DNA of 64,000 nucleotides from Microlunatus endophyticus (GTDB taxonomy: Bacteria; Actinomycetota; Actinomycetes; Propionibacteriales; Propionibacteriaceae). A program made the translations under genes and the position numbers. Shown piece by piece: positions 8,623 through 17,295 of this stretch. Numbering within the stretch: position 1 is the stretch's first letter; each line of letters opens with the position of its first letter. Under the pieces are notes generated by a model, which saw only the letters and a program-made list of their open reading frames with translations, did not search any database and was not told the DNA's origin. Location: the NCBI RefSeq assembly GCF_014646195.1, contig NZ_BMMZ01000001.1:310001-374000 (forward strand), in the 5' to 3' direction.

Positions 8623-9288
8623 ATGCAAGCCAGCTACGAGCATCCGAGTCTCCGCATCCCTGTCACCGCGGAGCAGCGCGACCGTGCCGCCGACTACCTC
8701 AAGGCGGCCTACGCGGAAGGGCGGATCAGCGAGGCCGAGTTCGATCGCAGGATCGGACTGGTGCTCGGCGCCGCCACCCGCAAGGATCTCAACGACGCCT
8801 TCTACGGCCTGGTCGAGCCGTCCGCCCAGGCGACCGGTGCTCCCTACGCCGCACCCTTCGGCAACACGGCGGGAGGGTACGGCGACCCCGGCCCCTTCCG
8901 GTCGTACGGATCCAGCCTCTCGCAGGCGGCGCAGAACTTCCCGGCCTTGCAGCAGGGGAGCGCGGGTGGCGCACTGGCACACTTCAGCGGCCTCTTCACC
9001 TCGGTCCTGGGACCGGGCATCGGCTACGCCGCTTCCCGGCCCGGAAGCGTTGCTCGCAAGGAATCGGCGAAGGCGTTCAACTTCCAGCTGATCGCTCTGA
9101 TCGCGCTCGTCGTGGGCGGCGCGCTGCAGGGCATCAGCCACTCCGGCCTGGTCGGTTTCCTCGTCGGTCTCGGCTGGGTGGCGTGGGCGGTGCTGACCAT
9201 CGTCGGCGGGGTCAAGGCCGCCCACGGGGAGAACTGGACCAATCCCGTCACCAAGGCGGTCAAGCTGCACGTCCTGCCGGAGAAGTAG
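8623..9288 (+). CDS. DUF1707 domain membrane protein
   Basis: This is a 221-residue protein. The N-terminal 60 residues are a typical DUF1707 domain (LRIPVTAEQRDRAADYLKAAYAEGRISEAEFDRRI), a short helical module widespread in actinobacteria. A Gly/Tyr/Ser-rich linker follows, and then a C-terminal pair of helices (FNFQLIALIALVVGGAL and VGFLVGLGWVAWAVLTIVGG). The function is unknown. The start at ATG 8623 is the first giving the conserved N-terminus. A strong hairpin follows the gene. Confidence 0.85.
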   Translation: MQASYEHPSLRIPVTAEQRDRAADYLKAAYAEGRISEAEFDRRIGLVLGAATRKDLNDAFYGLVEPSAQATGAPYAAPFGNTAGGYGDPGPFRSYGSSLSQAAQNFPALQQGSAGGALAHFSGLFTSVLGPGIGYAASRPGSVARKESAKAFNFQLIALIALVVGGALQGISHSGLVGFLVGLGWVAWAVLTIVGGVKAAHGENWTNPVTKAVKLHVLPEK

Positions 9289-9310
9289 CGGCCCGACCCG
9301 TACGCGCGGT

Positions 9311-9346
9311 CCGTACGCGCCCGGGAATCAAACCGGGTGCGTACGG
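9311..9346 (+). terminator. Hairpin after DUF1707 gene
   Basis: A 14-bp stem (9311-9324 with 9333-9346, one G-U pair) has an 8-base loop and lies 22 bases after the stop codon. It is a likely transcription terminator separating this gene from ssrA. There is no T-run after it. Confidence 0.6.
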
Positions 9347-9388
9347 GTTACGTCTGCGGCTACACTGGACAGCTGGACAACTCAATAG

Positions 9389-9422
9389 CGACAAGCGAAT
9401 ACACACGACAAGCGAATACACA
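9389..9422 (+). repeat. Perfect 17-bp tandem duplication in ssrA leader
   Basis: The 17-bp unit CGACAAGCGAATACACA occurs twice in tandem (9389-9405 and 9406-9422), just upstream of mature tmRNA. A TACACT box at 9361-9366 may be the ssrA -10 element, which would put the repeat in the processed 5' leader of the precursor. Confidence 0.7.
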
Positions 9423-9443
9423 ACTGAACAGCTTCACGATCAC

Positions 9444-9812
9444 GGGGGTGATCGGTTTCGACTTGGGACGGTAGTTCCAGGAGAAGCGGGCCGAGGATCC
9501 AAGGTCAACTCGTAAACGACCCTTGGAAACAAATAAGTGCCAACTCTAAGCGCACGAACTTCGCTCTCGCTGCCTGAGCAGTGATCGAAGGGTCAGCCCG
9601 GGGTCGTCTCCGACCCGGAATCTGGCCTCGTCAGGAGACTTACCCGCTCGAGCTGAGTCTCGGGGCTGAGCGGGGACATCAACTGAGGCTGGGCCTGGCT
9701 ACGACCGTGCTGGTGCAAGCGTAGGGGCCGAGTAGACCGACATACACCAGCTGCGCCCGGAGAAGACCTGGTTCGCTGCTCGAGGACGCGGGTTCGATTC
9801 CCGCCACCTCCA
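9444..9812 (+). ncRNA. ssrA: Transfer-messenger RNA (tmRNA)
   Basis: tmRNA rescues stalled ribosomes together with SmpB and adds a degradation tag. The 5' end GGGGGTGATCGGTTTCGAC and the 3' T-arm GGGTTCGATTCCC followed by CACCTCC pair as a 7-bp acceptor stem (9444-9450 with 9805-9811) with the usual G-U at the third pair. The tag reading frame runs from resume codon GCC at 9539 to TGA 9575-9577 and encodes ANSKRTNFALAA. The discriminator A is 9812. The bases after it (CTCCA) are not a clean CCA end, so CCA may be added after transcription. The 3' end is the insertion site of the conjugative element that follows. Confidence 0.95.
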
Positions 9813-11472
9813 CTCCACGCGTCTTACTCGAACCCTCGACATCATGGTTGAGGGTTCGAGTAGGACGCTTGCTCGCGTTCTGGCGCTGGTCGGCCCAGGC
9901 GAGCGCCTGGTGTTGGGTGTCGCGGTCGAGCAGCAGCCCGAACGATCGGGTCGGCTCGGTGCGGATCGTGTCGTCGGCGTCGAGGTAGATGCGGGTAAAG
10001 AACGCCTGGTTCGCCATCCGCCGGGTCGTGTCTGAGCCGCAGGCGTAGACGGTCTGGCAGTCCCCGGCCAGCGCTAGGCATTCTTGGAGGTGGGTGCGGG
10101 CTTCTTCGTAGGTGCTGTCGAGCGCGTCGAGGCGGGCGGTTACGAGGTCGAGCTGGCGGGCGAGGCGGTCTTGCTCCTCTTTGAGCAGGTCCAGGGGCAA
10201 GGCTCCGGCGTAGTGGGCTTGGAGGCTCGCCCGGCGCTGGTCTTGGATGCGATCTTTCTCGACGGTGAGCTGGTGGCGTTCGGTCTCGCTGGAGGCGTGC
10301 AGCGCCGCGAACTCCTCATCGAGCATCCCGAGCATGGCGTGGCGCACATCCGGGGGTATCTGGATCGTCTTGTAGTGGTCGGCGACCAGTTGCTCCACCT
10401 TGTCCACGAGGATCGCCGGGCGGGTGCAGTGCGTCCGCTTGCTGTGCCTCCCGGCGCAGACGAAGTAGGGGTAGATGTTCCCGCTGGCGCTGCGCGCGTT
10501 GGAGATCATCAGCCGGGAGCCGCACGCGCCGCAGTAGACGGTGCCCTTGAGGTAGTGGTCGTGGCGGCGGCGTCGGTCCCCGGCGCTGTTGTGGGCGGAG
10601 AGGACGGTTTGGACGCGGTACCAGACCTCGATCGGCACGATCGGCGTGTGCGCTCCGGCGTAGGTCACGCCCTTGTAGGTCACGTCGCCCTTGTAGTAGG
10701 GGTTGGTCAGCATCCGATGCACCGATGAGAACGCCAGCGGCTTGGCCGGGTGCCGCGGCGTCGGGACGGTGGTCAGCCCGCGGGCGATCAGCTCCTCATA
10801 GATTTGGGCGGTCGTCCAGTTCCCGGTCGCGTAGGCGCAGAACGCCCAGGTGACGTGCTCGGAGCGGTCGGGATCGACCTCGATGGTGCGAATGTCACGG
10901 CCCAGCTCGTCACGCTTGCGGACGTTCAAATAGCCGATCGGGGCTTTGGTCGGGGTGCCGCCCGCCGCTGCCTTCTGGACCAAGCCCTTGGTGACCTCGG
11001 TGGCCAGGTTCAGGGAGTAGAACTCGGCGATCGAGGACATGATCCCGTGGACCAACATGCCGGAGGGGGTCTCGTCGATGTTCTCCGTGGCCGAGACGAG
11101 CATCACCCCGGCCTGGCGTAGCTCGTAGTGGATCATCGCGTCATCGAGCCGGTTGCGGGCGAGCCGGTCGATCTTGTGGACGATGCAGTACGCGACCGGG
11201 TGCTCCTTCACATACGCGAGGAGGCGTTGGAGGGCGGGCCGGTCGGTGGTGGTGCCCGACTCGCCGGGCTCGATGAACTCCTCCACGATCGCCGCGCCCA
11301 AGCTCTCGGCCTTGCGCTGGTTCGCCTCCCGCTGCGCGGGTAGCGAGAACCCTTCGTCACGGCCGCCGCGTTGGGCCTGTTCCTTGGTGGAGACCCGCAG
11401 GTAGGAGACGGCCAGTGCGCCGTCCTCGGCCACTGCTTGACCGTCAGGACCGGGGGTGGATCGTTTCGGCAT
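9679..11472 (-). CDS. Large serine recombinase (element integrase)
   Basis: This recombinase likely inserts and excises the 32-kb element at ssrA. The start at ATG 11472 is supported by AGAGGA 8 bases upstream. The N-terminal resolvase domain holds the catalytic serine in SYLRVSTKEQAQ (near residue 23) and the arginine motif VHKIDRLARNRLDD. Then come the recombinase domain (GYLNVRKRDELG; SSVHRMLTNPYYKGDV), a zinc ribbon (YCGACGSRLM...YFVCAGRHSKRTHC) and a coiled-coil tail. The frame does not stop inside the element. It continues through the left end and reads ssrA antisense (VEVAGIEPAS...) to 9679. The last about 45 residues are therefore chromosome-encoded, and the circular form should end differently. 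Confidence 0.92.
   Translation of the reverse strand: MPKRSTPGPDGQAVAEDGALAVSYLRVSTKEQAQRGGRDEGFSLPAQREANQRKAESLGAAIVEEFIEPGESGTTTDRPALQRLLAYVKEHPVAYCIVHKIDRLARNRLDDAMIHYELRQAGVMLVSATENIDETPSGMLVHGIMSSIAEFYSLNLATEVTKGLVQKAAAGGTPTKAPIGYLNVRKRDELGRDIRTIEVDPDRSEHVTWAFCAYATGNWTTAQIYEELIARGLTTVPTPRHPAKPLAFSSVHRMLTNPYYKGDVTYKGVTYAGAHTPIVPIEVWYRVQTVLSAHNSAGDRRRRHDHYLKGTVYCGACGSRLMISNARSASGNIYPYFVCAGRHSKRTHCTRPAILVDKVEQLVADHYKTIQIPPDVRHAMLGMLDEEFAALHASSETERHQLTVEKDRIQDQRRASLQAHYAGALPLDLLKEEQDRLARQLDLVTARLDALDSTYEEARTHLQECLALAGDCQTVYACGSDTTRRMANQAFFTRIYLDADDTIRTEPTRSFGLLLDRDTQHQALAWADQRQNASKRPTRTLNHDVEGSSKTRGVEVAGIEPASSSSEPGLLRAQLVYVGLLGPYACTSTVVARPSLS
9805..9818. other. Probable left attachment site (attL) in ssrA 3' end
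   Basis: The chromosome-element junction must lie at the end of the tmRNA acceptor stem. The word TCCAC occurs here twice (9809-9813 and 9814-9818) and once at the proposed right end (42346-42350). It is the best candidate for the shared crossover core. This is inferred from gene layout, not from an empty-site comparison. Confidence 0.5.
9819..9868. terminator. 19-bp stem hairpin just inside the element
   Basis: Bases 9819-9837 pair with 9850-9868 over 19 bp with one G-U pair and a 12-base loop. The hairpin sits 6 bases past the end of ssrA, at the 3' end of the leftward integrase gene. It may serve as a bidirectional terminator, replacing the native terminator that insertion moved away from ssrA. 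Confidence 0.6.
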
Positions 11473-11697
11473 CGGATGTTCCTCTCGTCGGTTGCTCTGG
11501 TGAGCTGACCGGGCCGGAACTTCCGATGAGGCGGGGTAGTCAGTCCTGAAAAGATGGCCCCGACGAGAGGGCAAGCACACCACCCGAGGGGTGTGCCGAA
11601 GAGATGTGCTCTGCTACCACACCAGCCAGGCCAGCGTGACCCCTTGAGGATACCTCTGCCGCCCGACCGACCAGCGGCACGAGCGGCAGGGGCGCGG

Positions 11698-11889
11698 TCA
11701 GGACGCGCGATCGTCCCCCTCGGTCGCGGCGTCGGCCTGCGGGTGCTGGGTGTCGGCGCGCTCCAAGGCCATCTGGATGAACAGCCGGGCCAGCAACCTT
11801 GGGTCGAGCGGGTCGCGGCGGATCGCGCGAATCCGCCAGCTCGGCTCCGGCCGACCGGCCGACCTGTGGCGCGACTTGGTGGCCGTCAT
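11698..11889 (-). CDS. Small conserved element protein, unknown function
   Basis: This is a 63-residue basic protein with the stretch SWRIRAIRRDPLDPRLLARLFIQMALE, a pattern I associate with small proteins at the end of actinobacterial transfer operons. Its ATG overlaps the stop of the DUF4913 gene by four bases (ATGA), so it is translationally coupled. No function can be assigned. It is the last gene of the leftward transfer operon before the integrase. Confidence 0.6.
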   Translation of the reverse strand: MTATKSRHRSAGRPEPSWRIRAIRRDPLDPRLLARLFIQMALERADTQHPQADAATEGDDRAS

Positions 11890-12506
11890 GGCCGGTCCTC
11901 GGCCTCTGCCTCGGCGCGGCGTAGGAACTCTGCCTCGGCCTGCGCGCGGCGGTTCACGTCGGCGATCACGAACGCGACGAAATCCTCATCGCGGTTGACG
12001 ATCCCGGTCTCCGCCGCCGGGGGGTTGACTTGCTCGCCGGGCCAGATCGTCTGCCGCGTCGGCCGGTCCCGGTCCAGGCGCGTGCCGGACAGCGCGACCC
12101 ACTCGCGTAGGCGGTTTTGGGCGGCGTGGAAGTCGGCGAGCCATCCGATCGGGGCGGAGGCGTGCTGGGCGGGGTCGTAGGCGCCGAGCCAGTGCAGGTG
12201 CAGCGCCGACAGCTCCCACACCAGCTCGGGATGCCGATGCCAAGCGGGCGGGATGATCGAGGCGGGCAGCCCGAACTCGTGGCGCAGCCAATCGACCCAC
12301 TCGTTGAGGGCCAGCCACTCGTACTCGGCGTCCTCAGCCGTGAGGGCGCGCCAGTTGACCGGATGCGGCACATCAGTCTCGGTAGCGTCGTCCGCGGTCT
12401 CGGCGGTGATCTCGTCCGGCTCCGGCTCAGACTCCAGGCCGCTGTCGGGGTCGGCGGCCCAGTCGTAAGGCCGGTTGCCAGGCTGCTCGGAGGTCTGGTC
12501 GCTCAT
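11886..12506 (-). CDS. DUF4913 family protein
   Basis: This is a 206-residue cytoplasmic protein. After an acidic N-terminal 50 residues comes the DUF4913 core: YEWLALNEWVDWLRHEFG, then IIPPAWHRHPELVWELSALHLHWLGAYD, and AAQNRLREWV. The family is found in actinobacterial plasmids and integrative elements and its role is unknown. The gene lies 5 bases downstream of the SSB gene in the same operon. Confidence 0.75.
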   Translation of the reverse strand: MSDQTSEQPGNRPYDWAADPDSGLESEPEPDEITAETADDATETDVPHPVNWRALTAEDAEYEWLALNEWVDWLRHEFGLPASIIPPAWHRHPELVWELSALHLHWLGAYDPAQHASAPIGWLADFHAAQNRLREWVALSGTRLDRDRPTRQTIWPGEQVNPPAAETGIVNRDEDFVAFVIADVNRRAQAEAEFLRRAEAEAEDRP

Positions 12507-12511
12507 GGCGA

Positions 12512-12976
12512 TCAGCGCCCCAGACCGTCATGCTCGACCCCGGCCTGCTCCGGGGCAGGACGGGCGGCGCTACGGCTGGCGGAGTCGCGCTCGGCCGCCG
12601 GTGCCTCCCGCTCGGCGCGGGGGCGGCGATCGACGGTGTAGGTGGTGAGGTTCGGGTCATGGCCGAGGCGCTTGGCGACGAACTGCTCATCGGTGCGCTC
12701 CTGCCCATCGACCACATGGCGGTAGTCCTGCACGTAGCCCTGGGCGATGAACTTGTCGCCCTTGATGAACCTGTCGGCGGACAGCTCGGCGCCTTTGCCG
12801 AACTGCACGAGGTCGTGGAAGCTGGGCTCCAGCTCGGTGAAGGTGCCATCTTCCTCGCGGTGGTAGTGGTTCTGTCCGATGCGCGCGTAGAAGCGTGCCT
12901 GCCCGTCGTCGTTGAACGTCAGTCGCGGGTCGCTGGCGATGAACCCCTTGATCGACGGTTCGGTCTTGATCGCCAC
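12512..12976 (-). CDS. Single-stranded DNA-binding-like protein
   Basis: This is a 154-residue protein with an OB-fold pattern like SSB: IKGFIASDPRLTFNDDGQARFYARIGQN, then DLVQFGKGAELSADRFIKGDKFIAQGYVQDY. It likely coats the transferred strand or assists its re-synthesis. The start is GTG 12976 with GGGAGG 6 bases before it. The C-terminal 45 residues are Ala/Arg/Glu-rich and low in complexity, and lack the acidic tip of housekeeping SSB. It follows the coupling-protein gene. Confidence 0.75.
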   Translation of the reverse strand: MAIKTEPSIKGFIASDPRLTFNDDGQARFYARIGQNHYHREEDGTFTELEPSFHDLVQFGKGAELSADRFIKGDKFIAQGYVQDYRHVVDGQERTDEQFVAKRLGHDPNLTTYTVDRRPRAEREAPAAERDSASRSAARPAPEQAGVEHDGLGR

Positions 12977-13072
12977 GATGTACCTCCCAGGCTCGGGTCA
13001 CGAATCGAGCACCGGGGATCGGTGCTCCACCCGGCAGGTGCGCGACCGCTCCCCACCTACGCGGCTGGCGGG

Positions 13073-14851
13073 TCAGGCGGCGGCGCGTAGCGTCTGCTCG
13101 ATCTGGCGGCGCTGCGCGGTGAGCTGGTCGGCGTCTTTGCGGCCGGTCCACGGGCGTAGGTCGGTCACGATCGGCGGCGCGGCGCGCAACAGGATCGTGC
13201 CGAGCCCGAACGGCATCGTCCGCAGCGCGTCCGGCGGCAGGATCGGCACGCGGCGGATCGACCGTTGATGCGACCGGCCACCCGTCGCGTCGGTCGTGGT
13301 GGAGTCGGTGGTCTCGTCGCGCTCGCCGATCAGGGTGGAGAGGTCTTGCAGGTCGCGGCTGTTGGACTCCCCGCCCAAGATGATCTTGACGATCGCGGTG
13401 TCAGAGATCGCGGCGGCCTGGTTCTCGCCCCACTTCTGCCTGGCCTGCGCCATCGACTGAAGCACCGTGAGGGTCGTGATCCCCGTCCCGCCGCCATCGG
13501 ACATCAGAGTCGGGAGGGACGGGAGTGGCGCGAGGCTGGCGATCTCATCCAACGCGAGCAGCAGCGGCGGGTCGAGGCGGGCGCCGGGTGAGCGGGCGGC
13601 GTGACGGCGCGCGGTCTCCGTCAAGTCCTCGATGAACGCCGACACCAACGCCGCCGATGCACCGGCCCCGGCGCCGGTCGCGAGTAGGTAGAGGGTGCCG
13701 TGCTCGGCCAGGAAGGTGTCGGGGTTGAAGCCTTCACCCTCCCGCGGGGTCACGGCATCGAGCACGCGCGGGTCGGCGAGGGCGTTGAACGCGAGGCCGA
13801 CGCCCTGCCAGATCGAGTCACGAGTACGCGGGTCGGAGTCGATCATCGACCCCAGCGAGTCCGCCCAGCCCTCCGCCGCCCGACCATCGGACTGGAGCAC
13901 ATGGACGGCATCCGTGGCGGCGGTCGGGTTCAGCGCCCACTGATACAACGTCCGCGCGTCGCGGCCGTCCAGGGCGGCGGCGTGGAGCAAGGCTTGGATG
14001 GCGGCGGCGGTCTTGCCTTCCCAGAACCCGCCGCCCTCCACCCCGCCACCACCGAGGCCGGTACCGGCGGCGAGGCCGGTGGCGCGGATCATCGCCGTCA
14101 ACGGGTCCTCACACCCCCGCACCGGAGACCACCGCAACCCAGCAGGCAGACCAGGCGCGAGATGTTGGGGGTCGAACACGGCGACCGGCCCGACCTTCTG
14201 CCGGGCCGTCAACGTGACGGTGAGGTTGTCGGGACGGGTTGAGGTCGTCAGCACCGCGCCGGGCGCGTCGAGGATCGCGTTGATGACGACATGCAGGCCC
14301 TTGCCGGAGCGGGGAGGGCCGATCAACAGCATCGAATCCTCAACGCTGGCCCACACTTGCTGTCCTTTCGCGTGGCCGAGCAGGTACCCGATCTCAGAAG
14401 GTGCCGGGTGATGCAGCGAGGGCCGCAGCGTCGCGGCCCGATGACGCAAGGCCCGGCCGGAGGCGAGCTTGCGGACCTGCGCCGTGGTGGCGAGTCCGGC
14501 GCGGCGTCGTGGATCGTCACGGCTGTCGCCGTGCGAGCGGACGAGGCGCACCGTCAGCCAGGCGATCAGCGCGACCGCCACCAGCATGGCGGCGACAACA
14601 GCCCAATACGCGACAGGGCTCAGCCCCGGTGCCCCCAGGGCAGATGCGGGCCGGGTCGGGTGAGCAAGTACCGCGAGCCCCGCTCCGATGTTCCTGGCCG
14701 GTTGGTGGGTGCCGGTGATCCAGGCGGCGACAGTGCCCGCCGCGCGCATTAGGGCGGCGAGCACGCCGAGCGCGGCGATCAGCCCGAGCCCGAGGTTGAG
14801 GGCAGTGTCGTTGCCCGACCTGGCCGTTTGGCCGGTCACCGTCTCCACCAC
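13073..14851 (-). CDS. Type IV coupling protein (VirD4/TraG-like ATPase)
   Basis: This 592-residue protein links the relaxosome to the secretion channel and pumps DNA. It has two N-terminal transmembrane helices (about 18-42 and 80-104). The Walker A motif GPPRSGKG is near residue 178, and the Walker B-like LLLALDEIASLAPLPSLP is the hallmark of TraG/VirD4 proteins. The block SMAQARQKWGENQAAAISD follows, with a conserved C-terminal tail. Two adjacent GTG codons at 14851 and 14848 can start it, overlapping the upstream gene by 16 bases. It lies between the VirB4-associated genes and SSB in the leftward transfer operon. Confidence 0.9.
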   Translation of the reverse strand: MVETVTGQTARSGNDTALNLGLGLIAALGVLAALMRAAGTVAAWITGTHQPARNIGAGLAVLAHPTRPASALGAPGLSPVAYWAVVAAMLVAVALIAWLTVRLVRSHGDSRDDPRRRAGLATTAQVRKLASGRALRHRAATLRPSLHHPAPSEIGYLLGHAKGQQVWASVEDSMLLIGPPRSGKGLHVVINAILDAPGAVLTTSTRPDNLTVTLTARQKVGPVAVFDPQHLAPGLPAGLRWSPVRGCEDPLTAMIRATGLAAGTGLGGGGVEGGGFWEGKTAAAIQALLHAAALDGRDARTLYQWALNPTAATDAVHVLQSDGRAAEGWADSLGSMIDSDPRTRDSIWQGVGLAFNALADPRVLDAVTPREGEGFNPDTFLAEHGTLYLLATGAGAGASAALVSAFIEDLTETARRHAARSPGARLDPPLLLALDEIASLAPLPSLPTLMSDGGGTGITTLTVLQSMAQARQKWGENQAAAISDTAIVKIILGGESNSRDLQDLSTLIGERDETTDSTTTDATGGRSHQRSIRRVPILPPDALRTMPFGLGTILLRAAPPIVTDLRPWTGRKDADQLTAQRRQIEQTLRAAA

Positions 14852-15519
14852 CGGAGGGTCGAGCGGAACGGGTGGGTTGGGAGGCTGCCGCGGACGATCG
14901 TTCCCGACGCCGCCCCCAGCAAGACCACTTCGGCCGTCTGCCGTGGTGGCTTCGGTGAGTCGGCGAGGGATGCTGCGCCGTGTTCGTCGGCATGAATGCT
15001 CGTGGCAATGACGGCGACCAGCACCGTCTCTACCGGCAAGAACCCCTCGCCCCGCAACAGTGGCCCCGCATCCGACTCGTTGCTTTGATGCTCGGTGTCG
15101 GGCCTGGGTTGCGGGGGATGGGGTTGGAGGATGTCGGCGTACCGCGACCCGTCCGGCTCACGGACCTCGACACGGACAGGGCCGCCGATCTGCTCGGCGA
15201 TGCCCGCCAGCACGGCGCCCAGCTCGCCACGGCCGACCGGCCCGTCCGGGCTGTCGATCGCGTCGTGGTGGCCGATGTGCTCGACCACGATCCGGGCGTC
15301 GCCGGTGTCATCGACGGTGACAACCGCCCGCGGCAACACCACCGGCACCGCCGCCGCCGACGAGTCGCCGGGATGGGTGTCGGGCGCGTCGTGGCGGGCG
15401 CGCACCGGCCCGCCGTCACCGCCACCGCCACCGGGTTGTTCTGCTTGTCCCACGCCCGGTAGGTGCGTGGGACCGTCCACCTGCCGGGTAGCGCGCAGGC
15501 AGGCTGCGAGACCGGCCAC
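14836..15519 (-). CDS. Conserved element protein, possibly frameshifted at N-terminus
   Basis: This is a 227-residue reading frame between virB4 and the coupling protein. The central part (VVLPRAVVTVDDTGDARIVVEHIGHHDAIDS) looks like a real folded domain, and no function is recognised. The first 45 codons look poor in this frame (GQAEQPGGGGGDGGP). Another frame over the same DNA reads much more like protein (VPRTYRAWDKQNNPVAVAV) but has no start codon. A slip within the GGTGGC repeats at about 15415-15430, natural or from sequencing, could join the two. The GTG start used here has no ribosome binding site. Confidence 0.5.
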   Translation of the reverse strand: MAGLAACLRATRQVDGPTHLPGVGQAEQPGGGGGDGGPVRARHDAPDTHPGDSSAAAVPVVLPRAVVTVDDTGDARIVVEHIGHHDAIDSPDGPVGRGELGAVLAGIAEQIGGPVRVEVREPDGSRYADILQPHPPQPRPDTEHQSNESDAGPLLRGEGFLPVETVLVAVIATSIHADEHGAASLADSPKPPRQTAEVVLLGAASGTIVRGSLPTHPFRSTLRWWRR

Positions 15520-15573
15520 TGGCCGCGAACGTCACTGATGCCCCGCCGAACCCGTCAGAAATCGTGGGGACTT

Positions 15574-17055
15574 CTAGGCGTTACCGCGCATCCTGGCCGT
15601 GGTGTCGAAGGTCGCCAGCTCGGCCGGGTGGAGCTGGTGCTGGACGACGAAGGAGCGGTCTTTGATCCGCCACAGCCCTTGCCCGGTCCCGAGTTGGGGG
15701 AGCATCTTCTGCTCGGTGCCGGTCAGGTTCAGCATGGCCGAGGTCGCGCCGAGCTGGTCGGACTCTTGGCGGTAGATGATCCGCGTCTCCGCGTTCGCGA
15801 GCAGGGATGAGGCGAGGGCGTGGGCGGCGGTGCCCTGGTCGCCCACGTTGTCGAGGTCGGTGAGCTTGTGGAAGATCAGCATGTTCGCGATCCCGAGATA
15901 GCGAGCCAGGCGCCAGTGCGCGTCCATCCTTCGCAGCAGCGCGGGGTGTTGCATGAGCTGCCACGCCTCGTCATAGACCACCCACCGCTGCCCACCTTGG
16001 GGGTCGAGCAGCGCGGACTCCATCCACGCCGACGCGCAGGTCATCAGCACGGAGATCAGGGCGTTGTTCTCCGCCACCCGCGACAGGTCCAGGCTCACCA
16101 TCGGCAAGTCGGGGTCGAACGCGACCGTCGAGGGGCCGTCGAAGATGCCCGCCAGGTCCCCGGCAACGAGACGGCGCAGCGCGTGGCCGACGATCCGGCC
16201 GTCCTCCGCCAACCTGGCGTCCTCGCCCGCCTGCGGGTTGAGGATGCGATCGACGACCATCGGCAGGATCGGCGTCTCCGAGCTGGTGACCGCCCTGTTG
16301 AGGGCGATGTCTACGGCGGTGTGCTCGACCGGCGACAACGGCCGCCCCAGCACGGTTTCGGTCAGCGCGCCGATGAGGTCACGTCGGCGGGCGGTGACCA
16401 TCGCTTCCCACTCAACATCGCTGACGCCGGAGGGGCGCCGTCCGGCGTCCAAGGGGTTGAGCCGGTTGGAGAGGCCGTGGCCGAGGACGATCGCTTGCCC
16501 GCCGACTGCTTTGGCGACGGGGGTGTGCTCGCCCTTGGGGTCGCCCGGCACGTAGACGCGGCGGCCGAACGGGATCGAGCGGGTGTAGAGCGCCTTCGCC
16601 AGCGCGGACTTCCCGGCGCCGACGATCCCGGCGAGGACGACGTTGGGGGCGGTGATGATCCCGCGTTGGTAGAGAACCCAGGGGTCAAAGACGAACGACC
16701 CGCCGGAGTAGAGGTCCTGGCCGACGAACACGCCCTCACCGCCCAGGCCACCCTCCGCGAGGAAGGGATATGCCCCGGCGAGCGTGGCGGAGGTGTCTTG
16801 GTGGGCGGGGAGCCGGAATCGCCGCCACGCCCGCAACGTTGCGGGTCCCGGCTCCCCACTGCGCGGCAGGTACGTCGTCGCTGCCCGCTCGGCTTTTTCG
16901 GCTTCGGCCAGGGCGTGGGCGGCTGCTCTGCGTTGCTCGGCGTCGGTCGCGTAGGCGTGAGCGGCGGCGCGGCGTGCCGCTCTCTTGTCGCGGCGGTGCT
17001 GGCCGGAGCGGCCGACCAGCACCGTCGAATACAACTTCTTCTCGCGTGAGGCCAT
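15574..17055 (-). CDS. VirB4-like secretion ATPase
   Basis: This is a 493-residue ATPase that powers assembly of the mating channel. The Walker A motif GIVGAGKSAL is at about 142-151 and the Walker B motif WVVYDEAW at 358-365. Further VirB4 landmarks are DPKGEH and the C-terminal LIYRQESDQL-type segment. It is about half the length of classic VirB4. In this element type the N-terminal half is carried by the separate SCO6880-like protein, which here is split from it by the TIR/HIT cassette. The basic coiled N-terminus (RRDKRAARRAAAHAYATDAEQRR) is typical of the actinobacterial form. Confidence 0.9.
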   Translation of the reverse strand: MASREKKLYSTVLVGRSGQHRRDKRAARRAAAHAYATDAEQRRAAAHALAEAEKAERAATTYLPRSGEPGPATLRAWRRFRLPAHQDTSATLAGAYPFLAEGGLGGEGVFVGQDLYSGGSFVFDPWVLYQRGIITAPNVVLAGIVGAGKSALAKALYTRSIPFGRRVYVPGDPKGEHTPVAKAVGGQAIVLGHGLSNRLNPLDAGRRPSGVSDVEWEAMVTARRRDLIGALTETVLGRPLSPVEHTAVDIALNRAVTSSETPILPMVVDRILNPQAGEDARLAEDGRIVGHALRRLVAGDLAGIFDGPSTVAFDPDLPMVSLDLSRVAENNALISVLMTCASAWMESALLDPQGGQRWVVYDEAWQLMQHPALLRRMDAHWRLARYLGIANMLIFHKLTDLDNVGDQGTAAHALASSLLANAETRIIYRQESDQLGATSAMLNLTGTEQKMLPQLGTGQGLWRIKDRSFVVQHQLHPAELATFDTTARMRGNA

Positions 17056-17295
17056 GCGGCCAGCTCCCTTCGCGGCAGAACAGGTGTCTGCCGGTCAGGT
17101 GCGTTCCGAGAGTCGCTCCGCTCGACGGGTTGCCAAGTACAAACTCCTACGAGCCGAAACGTCGGGTGCCACCCAGGCACCTGGCGCTTCCCGCACCCTC
17201 ACCGCGCCCTGTAGCTCGCCTCCAATTTGGCCGGGCTCGCAGTTAGAGTCAGGAGCACACTGGGTCGGCGTCACCGAGACAACGGGGGGATCAGC
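17056..17295. promoter_or_regulatory. Divergent promoter region between virB4 and TIR gene
   Basis: This 240-bp gap must hold the TIR gene promoter and, because the transfer operon is interrupted here, probably one for virB4. I see GGGGGG 6-11 bases before the TIR ATG as its ribosome binding site, but no convincing -35/-10 pair in either direction. Confidence 0.4.
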
